A DNA stretch of 64,000 nt. It comes from Ceratorhiza oryzae-sativae. Lineage: Eukaryota > Basidiomycota > Agaricomycetes > Cantharellales > Ceratobasidiaceae. Where the stretch lies: assembly GCA_030998015.1 (NCBI GenBank), contig JARWMV010000034.1, positions 95,905 through 159,904 on the forward strand, written 5' to 3'. A program made the translations under genes and the position numbers. Shown piece after piece: positions 47,633-58,833 of the stretch. The number at the start of each line of letters is the position of its first letter. Position 1 is the first letter of the stretch. Under the pieces are notes generated by a model that made no database searches, had not been told where the DNA came from, and worked only from the letters and a program-made list of their open reading frames with translations.

Positions 47633-49838
47633 AGTAGATATTCAAATGGCTCAAAAGATGATGCAAAAGCGGGATGCCGAGGTGGTCACCCCTCCCCCAT
47701 CCTTTATATAGTACCCGCTGCTGTTTGAATTTGTATGCGACGAGACCTGTTGGGGGGGGGGGGAGCCACAGTGACGTCAATGAGGGTCTTGACATGAGAG
47801 ATTAATCGACGTGCAGGGTTCTGCAATCACTCTGGTCCGAATGGAATGTTATTCAAAGTGTGGGGGCCGGCTGTATGCTACCATTCGACAGGTAGGATTC
47901 ATGAATGCATTGTGAAACTTCTGCATCCGCTATGACTAGATTATCATTGACAGCGGAGATGTGGCGTTACTACCCTTCGCTCGGACATGACCCCAGGTAA
48001 TCTCTTCGACGTAAATGGTCGACGCTTGACCGGGCTCGTGGATCGCCAGACGTCCAAGACCCAAACACCTGCCAATCAAGTGAATGAACCACGCTGATCA
48101 TTTATCGGATCGGATATTAGTCCCACTCACTGATTAAATCCAAAGTTGCTCAGACACCTGTTCGGATCGGCACAATGCTTTGTTTTATATAATTGAACCT
48201 CGGCGCAGAACTGAATTCATCCTTGACTGGGCGAATTTGATCATCGTACCGACTGGTTGGGGATAACATGCCCACGTCCAATGGGTCGGCGATAACCGAC
48301 CTGAACTCCATTCACGCATAACTGGTGCCCGGTGACGCGTGGGTTGGCTATACCCAGTGACGAAATCCACGATTTTACGTCTTCCGAATCCACCTCAAGC
48401 CCGAGAGCGATGTTTTCGGGCCAGCTCGAATTAGATTCACATGAGTGAACCGCCAAATGATTCACGCCCCGAACACATGGCCATTGATGATCAAACTCCA
48501 CTCATAATTTATCAGATGAATCTCCGGCGGAAGAAGGCCTACTGCCCGTACGTATTCACTACCCACGCAAGGCTAGGCGAATGCAACATTCTTTTCGCCA
48601 AGTATTCATCGATCTACGAAAGACCCCTGCGCATGAAGTTTCTTTCAATTCAGTTGATCAGTTTACAACAAAGCTGAGTATCTGGGTTCAATTTCACACG
48701 ACGCTGAATGCATTCAAGCAATCTGGCCAGGGCTGGTGTTTGGTCACCATCGTCCTGTTTAGGCTGTTTAGTGTGTCAATAAATACTGTCAAACGCGGTC
48801 TATTAGGCAATAGGATGAGACCCCTAAGAAATGCTTCGGAATCATCTCATAGTAAGCATGTAAAGAAAGAGCTATAGCAAGGCTCGTTTGGGATTCACTG
48901 GCAATAGAAATCAATTCTTATGTACGATACAAATAATAGAAAATGTCTTAAAACGGAGTAAAGACAGTAAGATATAGAAATAATGGGATGGTCAGTCAGG
49001 GGTCGAAAGCGCCCCACTTATACCCTAAAGTTCTTCGAGTCATACTCGCACTCGGATGCAAATATACGGCGCATATACCGAACTGAATCGATGACTGACT
49101 CGACTTGATGAATCAGTCCATTTGAGAACATTCTACTATGCACAAGAATATTCTACACGTTCAAGAGTATTCGCATACATCGAAGGTGAACAGCCGATCA
49201 GCATGCTTTTGCCGCACAATCTCAAACGCCATCGGCCGAGTCACATTTTAGGTCCAACGAGTTTGCGGCTCATGGATCGCTCGCAACATTCTGGCCTACC
49301 CATCCATGTTTGTTCAAGCATTCAATTGAATTCATATTGGGAGCCTAGCGCGAGTTACAATTTACAAAATATCGAGCTTAATTATCATCGGCTGGCACAA
49401 GGTACCATTGTTGCTGTCGTTCCCCTTGGGCATCTTCGAGTCTAATCTACGAGTGACAACGCATTCAGGCCTATCATACCATCGGAGAATACCTCTCAAC
49501 TTACCACTGCCTCATTCCCGCCAGTGGGAGTCCAACATTTGTCATCGTTCGCAAGCTTAATGCTGGATATATGCCAAGGAATCAACTCTCAAAACAACAT
49601 AGCGAATTAATCTGACGGCACTCACATGAAATAATCGCAGCCGGCTGGATCGGCGCGCCAGACTGCTGGACGTTGTCCGGCCGTGGTGTTCGGCATATCG
49701 TCTGTTTGGACCCGTGAGAAATAAACGATTGTAACAGGCAGCTCGCGCGTGAAGCGCTGAAAGGCATATATATCCAGTGACTAAGTGCTAACGACACCAA
49801 TAGCGTGAATATATGCATGAGACACATAGCGGGGTTCG
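47633..49838. other. Intergenic stretch
   Basis: No supported gene. A 12-base or longer G run lies near 47752-47763 and a TATA-like tttatatag near 47702, preceding the inhibitor-like gene on the opposite strand. Confidence 0.4.
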
Positions 49839-50246
49839 GGAGTCGGAAGAAAATTGATGGATTTCGAAAAGCAAAAAACAAGCATTGTACGATAAGTTGG
49901 AGCTCAGTGAAGAAGCTGAAATAAAGGTCTGAATCGCAGAAGAGTTGTGCACATTTCTACGTACGTATCGTCTGAAAATGTGACATTTTAAAAAAAGGTC
50001 CACCCAGGGGGACCGTGGTTTGTGCAACGTATTTGAGGTCAAATGGAGCCGAAGCTCGTGGGAGTAGTTATTTGGCATCCACCATTGTACGCGAAACACT
50101 GCCGATTCTGGGGCAGACGATTTCACGAAGATGTCGACAATGGTCATACGGTGGTTCGTCCTCTGGAATGTGACCCCCGTTTCTTACGATAGTAAAATCG
50201 CGACAAGACCAGAATTTGCCCACTTGTTCTGATGGTATTCATCAAG
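49839..50246. repeat. Left arm of a fold-back element
   Basis: Reverse complement, with moderate divergence and small indels, of 50351-50772. Matching landmarks include the segment ccgaatc..gggg region encoding TIVDIFVKS on the minus strand here and on the plus strand in the partner, and gagtcggaagaaaattgatg at the outer end. Confidence 0.7.
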
Positions 50247-50350
50247 CCTTTTCAGAGTTTTGAGGTCAAAAGGTGGCCTATCTGTTGGCTTACGATGTTG
50301 GCAAGACTACCCATAAGGAGCACTAATACAGACCATGCTACTAGTACAAA

Positions 50351-50772
50351 CTTGATGAGGATTTTCCATAATATAGAGAATTTTTTATTATCAAATGAGC
50401 GGATTCTAGCATTGTCAAGATTCCACTATCGTAATAAACGGGGGTCATATTCTAGGGGATGAACCACCGTTTGACCATTGTCGATATCTTCGTGAAATCG
50501 CCTGCCCCAGACTCCGCCTTTTTTCGCATACAATGGTGGATGCCAAATAACTACTTCTACAAGCCTTGGCCCCATTTGACCTCAAATACGTTGCACAAAC
50601 CACGATGCCCCCCCCCCGGTGGACTGTTTTTTAAAATGTCACATTTTCAGACGATACGTACGTAGAAATACACACAGCTCTTCTGCGATTCAGACCTTCT
50701 TTACTAAGCTCCAACTTACCATACTATGCCTGTTTTTCGCTTTTCGAAATCCATCAATTTTCTTCCGACTCC
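50351..50772. repeat. Right arm of a fold-back element
   Basis: Partner of 49839-50246, separated by a spacer of about 104 nt. No transposase is encoded; the short open frames are mirror copies produced by the inverted arrangement. Confidence 0.7.
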
Positions 50773-51652
50773 GGCGCTTGAAATCCTACCCGGCAAGCAC
50801 TTTTGCAAAGCGCTGTAGCGCGAGCCATGTGATAGGAGGGAACGGTCGGCCCAAGCAATTTGATCATCAGAATCTGAATAGCTGGATTGAATTTGTCCAG
50901 CGAATAAGGCACCCGTCGAAAAGAGGCTCTTGCATAGAATACACGCGGGAATATGCCGATTAGATCAGCGCGACCTGGGAGTTGCATGGCTTGCGCTGCT
51001 ACGACCCGCTGGGGCGGCCGTACGGTCACACGAGAGGTGAGAGCGGGATGCGAGGGGATTTCGACCTACAGAGTAGGATCAGACCCCTTTGGTATATATT
51101 CACGTCCTATGCATCAGAAATTGATAGGAATCAAATACTAAAGAAGAGTCATATGTGGAAGTCTTTATGTATGCGACGCTCAATTAGGCCAGAGGCCTCG
51201 CTTAATGACCGCAAGTCTGGGGTAAGGCTGCGCTTCGTGGCTCACAACATGCGCTGTAAGACTCATACATCTACTCCATTGTTCCGCAACGTCCTAGAAT
51301 GACTAGTCGGAAGATAAACACAGATGAGGGGCACATTCTACCCCTATCGGCGGTAACCTTGCACATTTGAACATGTTCATATCCCCTCGTTTGAAGCGCG
51401 CCTGCAAAACGCGCAAATATTGCAGGATTTCCAGCATCTGTCTCCACAGGTTGGACTCTAACTGTATTCAAACACGGCTATTCCCAAGAGCAGAACGTGT
51501 GTATTATCAAAACGACTCGGGGATTAAGTAACGGCAATTTCACTTTCTTCCAGCTGGTAGAGAGTGCCTGCCGCGCGATAACAGATAAACCTCCCATTAA
51601 AAAAAGTATACAAGGCGAGAAATGACAGGCAGGTGTAGTGAACGATTACACC

Positions 51653-53524
51653 CTACTTGCAAGGGTTAGGGTATTTGCGTTCCGTCGGATCCGTCGGGAT
51701 CCATCCTTTCGCCAGGCCTGTCTGATAACTCCACTCGGCCGCCATTTCGTTCTAGAAGAATAGCAGAACAGATTTAATGCAACTCGCCGAGCGCATGTCC
51801 AATTCACGAACCTTCCAAGTCCAGAAGATCCAACCCGCTCCCTGGGACTCATACGTCTGGGCTTGCACCTCGAAGAACTTGCGAAGTTGGACCTTGTAGT
51901 CGTCGGTAAAGTTGTCGCCAAAGCCGGTCTTGCTCGAGCAATCGCCGACGAATTTAGAACCGCCCAAAGTCCCGTCGTATCGAGCTCCCTTGCCACGTCC
52001 GTTGAGGTATTTGGCGCAATCGGTGGTGGCAAGACTCCATTCGCCCGTCACGACGTTGTTCTGGTTCTTCTGGTAGGGGGCAATGTTGCCGGACCCAAAG
52101 TCGCAAATGCTCTGTTTTGGTTTAATTAGTGGTACAGATGGAGCCTCGGACACTTCAATTCACCTGGACGTGCTGGTCAAAAGTTCTCGCAACCTCTCCG
52201 TCACTGAAAACCTCGTAATGATGCTGATATGGGGTTTCATAAGGCGGCCACTCATTAACTTATCATGCGACAGACTTACAGTGTCCATAACAACTCCAGT
52301 AGCGTTGGGCTTGGTGAGGAAGCCGTTCCAGTAGCTCAGAGGCTGGAAAGCATCGTGGATCACTTCCACTAGATTACCCTATGTGATCGTCAGACACGGA
52401 GCGATATGGACTCTGTGACGCGCACCTCCCGGGAGTCGCCGTAGGGGTAACGAATGTTTTGATAAGAATCCAGCCAGTACTGGCGTGTCACTTCCAATAT
52501 GTTACCACCGCGGAATCCAGCTGGCTCGTTGAGAGGCGCAATCGAAGTGACAACATTCATGTATTTTGATTTGCTGTGGTGGAACTCAGCAAGGAGATCT
52601 TGGCGGCCAAATTGCCTGGCGTACCTGAACTCCTTGGCAAGGAATTTAATGATAGCGTTTGTGCGATCGACGTTCTTCTGGTCAAGAGGCCAGGAAGTGT
52701 TACCGGCTCGTCCCGAATTATCAAATCCATTCTGTGGCATGGGATCAGCAAGGTGACAAATAGATACTAGAGCACACACCTGGCTACCCGGAGCACCGTG
52801 AAGGTCGATCAAAACCTTGACCCCGTGCTTTGCGGCCCATTCCACGGCCTTGCATAGGTAAGGAAACTGGCCTTGAACGTAAGGCTCACCGCCCGAGACA
52901 TCAAAGGCCCAAAACCCGACGGGGAGGCGAACATGATTTAGGCTGCGCGGGGTGAGTCGCCGAGCGGGTCTAAGGACGGTTGGTGCTCACCCAGCAGCGG
53001 CAATCCCGGCGAAATCGGGCTCGGTGATCCAGGTGCTCCAGTGCTTCTCCAACTTAGCCTTGGCAACGGTTTTGTCTTGATACTGTCCAAAACTGAGAGC
53101 AATTTAGCGTTACGCGCACCCAAGGACCAGATAATAATTACTGACGTATACTCGTCGATGATTCTGTTGTCCCCAGTGCCATCAAACAAAGACGGGGTGA
53201 TCCAAGGCTAAATGAAGGACGAAATATTAGAGCCGACACTCCATACGAGTCGCATGATCGACGAACCTCGAGCACGAGCCAACCACCCAGGTTGACACCT
53301 CGAACCTTCTCCTCGCCGTACGGGAATCGAAATTGACCCGGTTGCTCAGTGTAATGCTCAGCGGGAGGTCCAAGGTCGATCTCGATGTTGATGTCAATGT
53401 CCCGAGCTTGGGGACCACGGCCATGGTGCCTGCGACGAGGGCGAGCCGCATGGGGCTCGAGTTCGCCCAATGCGACGGGGAGCACTGCAAGCAGAGCAAT
53501 AGCAGTTCTGGAGTCGAAAATCAT
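51653..53524 (-). CDS. EXG1: Glucan 1,3-beta-glucosidase (GH5 family, exo-beta-1,3-glucanase)
   Basis: Starts at 53524 with signal peptide MIFDSRTAIALLAVLPVALG, then a His/Arg-rich propeptide-like stretch. Exon 1 ends RGVNLGGWLVLE; further exons give PWITPSLFDGTGDNRIIDEY, FGQYQDKTVAKAKLEKHWST, FAGIAAAGLNHVRLPVGFWA and WAAKHGVKVLIDLHGAPGSQ. The acid/base Glu is in SIAPLNEPAGF (near 52525) and the nucleophile Glu in VVTGEWSLATTDCAKYLNG (near 52040). It ends TDPTERKYPNPCK at 51653. All introns read as GT-AG with frame kept, giving roughly 480 residues, normal for fungal GH5_9 exo-glucanases that release glucose from beta-1,3-glucan at the cell wall. Secreted. Intact. Confidence 0.9.
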
Positions 53525-53636
53525 CCTAACAAGGGAGCTCAGCGAGAGGAGGGATTTTGAGCCGAAAAGAGTGTAGGCGCCCAATGGGTCGAACAGACAA
53601 GATGCCTGGGTTGGGTGGGCTCAGCCTGTCGGAAGG

Positions 53637-53645
53637 CCTTTATAC
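53637..53645 (-). promoter_or_regulatory. TATA box of the GH5 gene
   Basis: gtataaagg on the minus strand, about 113 nt upstream of the ATG. Confidence 0.4.
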
Positions 53646-53649
53646 ATCC

Positions 53650-54840
53650 TGCGGTACTCGACCCGCTTTGGAAAAAAAAAAACCCCCCCGCCCTTCGCCG
53701 TCAAAAGATGCGGGTTCTTCAAAAGGTTTGGGTATTCTAGTGACAGGTCAGGCTGAATCAAGAAGCGTATCACGTGATATCCGGATGGTTAATCCTATCA
53801 AGAACCCACCCTGCGGCACCGAAGCACCCACATCGAAGTATTCGCGAATAAAACATTGGAAATAAGATGCAGTGCGAGGAGTAAAATCTACAAGTGGCAT
53901 CCACCCAACGTCAGAAATAGAACGCTAAATACAATGAACACCAAGTCAATTATCCTCGGCGACCGTCTTGGTCGTGGCTGGTACTTTAAACTCATTCTAA
54001 TGAGTCGGCGCATAGTTTAAAATGAATTATCAACACCTCCCGAGGTCGAGAAAACGCGATACATGGGTCAGTTATCTAAGACCTTTAAGATGCTTTTTTT
54101 TAGTGAGAACGCCCCTCAGGCAGGTCTGTCGATCCAGTGGGAGTGAAGGACATGCTAGCATTAGTCAGCATCAAGGCATATATGGATCATTCCATCAAAT
54201 TTCTGTAATATCATTAAAATTCAACACTCCCAGAACCGTGCCTTCAGCGTCGCGCCAGAGGGCCCGCGACATAGTTGAGCTGATCCAAAGAACATGTGAT
54301 ACCAACCGAAGCCGTCGGGCGCTATCAGACACTTTAGCCGCCCCTAACGGTAATCGAACCACTTCTCGAGCCACAGCCGAAGTCCCTCGACCGCTCTGTC
54401 CTCCAACGAGTTCCTTTCATGTAAGCACTAAGTAGGGTACCGAGTCTTTGTCTCTGTGGGACTCATTCTGCGGGTTTCTTACAGCATGAATGATTTTTAC
54501 AATCAACTTGCCAGTTTGTATTAGTGAAATCAATTCACTGGGGCTAAATAGACACATTAAAATGAATACAAGGCCATCAGAAACGTTGCCCAATCGGTAT
54601 TGGCAGAATTGCTGGTGTTCTTACCTGTTGACAGTACCTTAGGACTTTCTCGAACAGTTTTTTATTGGAAAATCCCTCTATATAGCGGCCATGCGCCCCT
54701 CAACATATTCGAATCAAAACATACAACTCCCTTTCAGTGTGTTAAAACAAATACATACTATAAGACATGCATACACACGCATAGTTGATTCAGATGATAT
54801 TATATGCTCCCCATAATTGTGTCACGGGTATTCAAAGTCA
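53650..54840. other. Intergenic stretch
   Basis: No supported gene. Contains an A/C homopolymer (53672-53689) and the palindrome atcacgtgat at 53769-53778. Confidence 0.4.
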
Positions 54841-55725
54841 TCAAGGTACTGTCAAGGCATACGTCCACTTATAGTCCTTTCGCATGCTCTGGGACGTGAA
54901 CTCGTCTATTGGCTTGTATGTTTTGTGAGACATATCCCAAGCGTTCGACATAGCATCTTCAATGTTCTTTTGGTGATTTGGGTTTTGAAGAGGCACAGCA
55001 TGAATGAAATCTCTCATTTGATCTTGGAATGTCTCAAGCGACATTCCTTTAAGGGATATTTTGTTCTGAAAAAGTCCGACACTATGATTTGAGCTCTATC
55101 TCATTCAAAAACTCGCCTTGAGCTTGATAGTCCCATCAATACTTTGCACCCTGTGGTTCCCAAGCTCCTTCACCACATCAGAAGTAACCCACCGGACTAT
55201 CTCTTGCATCGTATCTTCAATCAGGTTGACAGCCATGACTTGGGCTTCCAATCGAGTTTTGGCCCAAACCGTTTTCCAGACCTCCCAAACCTCATTCCAC
55301 ATTTCATATCGCTTCGGATTATTTATATGGGCGCTGGTCTGGGCAACAACCTTTTTCGCCGCGTTTAGGGCAGCCTCGCAACCAGCCTCAAAGGCTATAT
55401 TAAACATCATCCCGTGTGACAAGACTTCTTTGTATTTCCCACGTCCCGCTTCACAGGCTGCTGGCAGGGCAGCATGCAACGCGGCGTTCCATAATTGGCT
55501 CAACTGAATCACATTTTTGCCAAAGAAAAGATAGCCTAGATGCTGGATTGCAGGAAGACGACTGATGTCCTGGTCGAATTCCTGGGTCAAATCGCCACAC
55601 CCATCGGAGAGCGCATCCAGGATACTATCCCAAAGAACTTCGAGAATCTGATTTTTTACTGGTACGCTGAATATTTCGTCCAAATTATACAGCCAGAGCC
55701 GAGTGTGAAGAGTGTTATCATGCAC
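54841..55725 (-). CDS. Unknown Ala-rich helical protein
   Basis: A long exon from 55725 (MHDNTLHTRLWLYNLDEIFS) encodes FSVPVKNQILEVLWDSILDA, LPAIQHLGYLFFGKNV, then Ala-rich helices AALHAALPAACEAGRGKYKE and AFEAGCEAALNAAKKVVAQT, and WNEVWEVWKTVWAKTRLEAQ. The second exon continues NKISLKGMSLETFQDQMRDF and ends DYKWTYALTVP at 54841. The two join in frame if a GC-AG intron is used (donor gcgagt, acceptor ctttttcag, about 55056-55108). Total about 280 residues. No signal peptide or enzymatic motif; predicted all-helical, cytosolic. The W-rich and Ala-rich pattern suggests a helical-bundle fold. Family unknown to me. Confidence 0.55.
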
Positions 55726-56059
55726 GTTTGTGTTGGTTTTTCAGTACCTCTTTGAGGATATTTGGAGCTAGACCCTCGAGCTGCGAGCACACTCGTTTCC
55801 GAAATTGAGCTCGGAGACCAAAGTGAAGTCTTAACCTGAGGCAATGGGACATGATTATAGGACGGCTGGAGTAGGCAACCCTCAGACGGCCAGTTCTCGT
55901 TTACTAAGCCCAGTATAGAGCTTTCGGCCGGTAGCCCTTTTGAACTCTGTGACGGTGCCGAGAACAATTTTTAACAGTGCGTCGACTATTTTCTCTGTAA
56001 GCGAGCCAGTGAAAGCGTCTAGCTTTTGCGTCAAGTGACAGAACATCGTCTAGAGATGG

Positions 56060-56590
56060 GAGTGTGAAAGTGGGGTGTGACGCATGACGATCATGGTGAT
56101 AGTTCAAGCAAAGAAGTAGCAATTGTATTCCAAGAGCGCATACATGGATGCTTTCGGATCTTGAGAGATGGCATAGCATGCCGAGAGAACAACGTCGACA
56201 TTTGTTTCGCGCGGGAGGGTAATGTCGATCTCCTGGCGGCTAGTCGCCCTGATCGTTGCCAAATTCGCCTGAACATTTTTCTTTGATATGCAATGCGTCA
56301 TCAACCGCTCTCCTTCCGGGGGTTCCGACGGTTTCGACTGCGATCCGTACCGCATTGGGGTCTAGAGGACGCCGGTCGAATTGGCAAAGTGTCCCGTCGG
56401 CCACATGCGCCAGTACGAATCTATGAGGTACCGCACCGTTTTCTATCCGGACTTCGAGTTTGGCCATCGTTGTGTTTCGTATGCCCCCTGTACCAATCGA
56501 ATATCTTTCCTTAGCCCAGAAAGAACTGAATTCTATTGGAATGCGTTCACCTTTATCCAAACTAGAGTCCAAGCAAGAGGCGAGGAACAT
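56060..56590 (-). pseudogene. Unknown fungal protein with frameshift and in-frame stop
   Basis: The first block from the internal Met near 56468 reads MAKLEVRIENGAVPHRFVLA and HVADGTLCQFDRRPLDPNA. The second block in a frame shifted by one near 56350 reads SEPPEGERLMTHCISKKNVQ, EIDITLPRETNVDVVLSACY, ISQDPKASMYALLEYNCYFF and A, then TGA. The frame beyond the TGA remains coding-like (TITMIVMRHT). A Trp codon is plausible where the TGA stands (FFAW), which would make it a nonsense change. Function unknown. Confidence 0.45.
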
Positions 56591-56886
56591 GTTAGGGAGC
56601 GGGCTGGAAGTTTAGGGCGGGTGGGCTGTTTGGGAACGCTGATCTACTTTTATTCGTGTAAACGCCACTAAATACCGCTCACATTGTCACGGGCGCCCAC
56701 CCCAAGAGGACGAGCGATAGTCCTCCCGTTTGCAACGTGGTCTTGGTTTAAGTTGTCTCAGCAGGCCCCACCAGGAACAAAAGACTCATTTAGAAGTTTT
56801 TTTCGAACACGAGGTGATTGTGCAGGAGGAGGTGTGTAACATGCGGACTAGGACGATCGAAACGCGCACCAAAGCTTTTGTGCAAA

Positions 56887-58180
56887 TCAAAACGCAGCAA
56901 TCACCTTGCCATAACCGGCGCTAACACCACCCGCAGCACTCTCTACAAACACCCCAGAGTAGTATAGCCCCTCGAGAGTCCCCTCCTGAATTCCACGGTG
57001 CACAACATCACTTTGCTGCGATGCCGTATCTTTCGGATTCGCAAGCGGCAGCTGAAACAGGAAGCGATGAATGATATGCCCCCCCCGCAAACATTATTTA
57101 TCGGCAATTACCTTGAGGACTCCAAAGTGGAAGTCTCCTTGGCCAGTAGCACCAGGTTTTGTGCTGTTGTTGGAGACTAGTTTTGAAGCTTTCTTGAGTG
57201 GTTCAACGCCCTTGGATGCAAAGACGCCAAGGGTGCGGGCGTCCCAGTCGACCTGATGAGCATTCACGTCATGAGTATGACATACGCTGATCAATGGAAC
57301 GGAAGCGCCGCAAAGTCGTGGGCCTACGACTAACCTGAACCGCAAAATTATGCCAAGTTAGAGGGTCGAAAGGAGTGCTGTAAATCACGTTAAGCGCATG
57401 GTCGAGGACCTCGAGGTTATGGGCTGTTGCAGTAGGCAATTTGGCTGCAGTGGGAATCGTAAAGCTGGATCCGACTTTAACGCCGAAAACGTGTGCTGCA
57501 AACGACCGAAAGTTAGTGGGGGGGGTCGTGGGATCATGACGTGCTAGCACTAACATCCATCATCGGGCTCGATGAACACAATTTGGTATTCGTGTTTATA
57601 GTTCAAGGGCCGTTTCGAATCGGGCATAATGCTAAAGTGCCATACGGATTTGCCGGACTCAAGCGCAGTCCGGTTGTTTTGGGCGATAATTTCAGTGCTA
57701 AGCCGGTGTTCGAATCAGAACATGCGTAGAATGGAAGTTCTTATTGAGCGCACCGGCGGAATCCGTATTGGGAATTTGCGACATTTCCGCCAGGGACAAA
57801 GACGGATGAGTTGTCGATTTTGACGGACACCGTTTGCTCCCAGCGAGCTTTGGTAGATTTTTCAAGGAGTACCAGAGAGGTGTAGGCGGTGGAGTATTGG
57901 GGTCGAAAGACACGTACTAGAACCAGAATTAATAATTTATCCAGGTTATACTAGATTAGAATCCACCTGGCTGGCAGCCTTGCTGCCCTTGACGACACTG
58001 TATATGGGTTAGAACGCAAATGAGCAGGAGGCAGGATTACACTCACTATACGTATGGGGATGTAAAGGCGTCGATCTGAGCCCAAGTGTAATTTAGAGGC
58101 GCCCGTCCATCATAGAGCACAGGGACGGCGAGAGCACTAGCGACGTAGGCGGCGAGGAGACCGAAACGTGACGGTAGCAT
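56887..58180 (-). CDS. GH131 beta-glucanase, secreted
   Basis: Starts at 58180 with signal peptide MLPSRFGLLAAYVASALA; the mature protein begins VPVLYDGRAPLNYTWAQID. Exons then give YTSLVLLEKSTKARWEQTVS, VKIDNSSVFVPGG, SQYGFRRTEIIAQNN (joined across an intron), VWHFSIMPDSKRPLNYKHEY and QIVFIEPDDG. Further: THVFGVKVGSSFTIPTAA, LEVLDHALNVIYSTPFDP, TWHNFAVQVDWDARTLGVFA, GQGDFHFGVLKLPLANPKD, and the C-terminus GIQEGTLEGLYYSGVFVESA. These are the hallmark blocks of GH131, broad-specificity endo/exo-glucanases acting on beta-1,3/1,4/1,6-glucans outside the cell. All introns are consistent and no frame break is needed. A TATA box sits about 57 nt upstream. Confidence 0.88.
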
Positions 58181-58235
58181 AACTTGAAGAGGGTGAGAAG
58201 CGTAGGGAGCACATTCTCATGATCTCAGGTCACCC

Positions 58236-58243
58236 ATTTATAT
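58236..58243 (-). promoter_or_regulatory. TATA box of the GH131 gene
   Basis: atataaat on the minus strand, 56 nt before the ATG. Confidence 0.5.
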
Positions 58244-58833
58244 GAGCGAGTTGTCGCCAGGTTGGCAGGCGATGAGCATACACCTCGGACGAAGAGTTGA
58301 TTCTCCGAGCGCAGAGGTTCTGCGCCTTTTTCACTTCTATATTCTAGGCTGAGGTCGAGGAATTATCGGCTACTTACTCCAAAATGCCGTGCGTTGAATT
58401 GAAGAAACATGTCCTGTGGGTCGCATAGATGGATCGGTAAAAATTCGGTCCGAAGCCGGTGGTGCGGGGACTACCTCAGGGTAGCGGCAGCATGTGCCTC
58501 GCTGGACGCCGAAGGGAGAAAGGTGAGCAGGCTGATCAGCCATGCTCGTGGGAGGCTGAAACTCGATAGCTGAGCTCTGCCAGCGCCAGAGCGCGCATGG
58601 CGATGACGTTTGCTTCGTCGCACATGTTATGTATTAGATCAAGAGGACTTGAAGTGGGTGATGTAATTGAAATCGATTCTGTCGACATTGGGAGCAGTCT
58701 GATCGGAAGACCAAATTTATTTCATGAGTGGGGACGATCGGTGTTCTGCTTTGGCCAAGCGCTGACCTTCCATGGATCGCCCTTAGCGCCGACGTTCCCC
58801 ACAGTTTTACCGACCATCACCCCAGCACTGGTC

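Noticed and set aside
54345..54365. tRNA B-box-like ggttcgattacc on the minus strand
   Set aside because: The flanking bases do not form a T-stem and no A-box or acceptor stem fits at the right distance.
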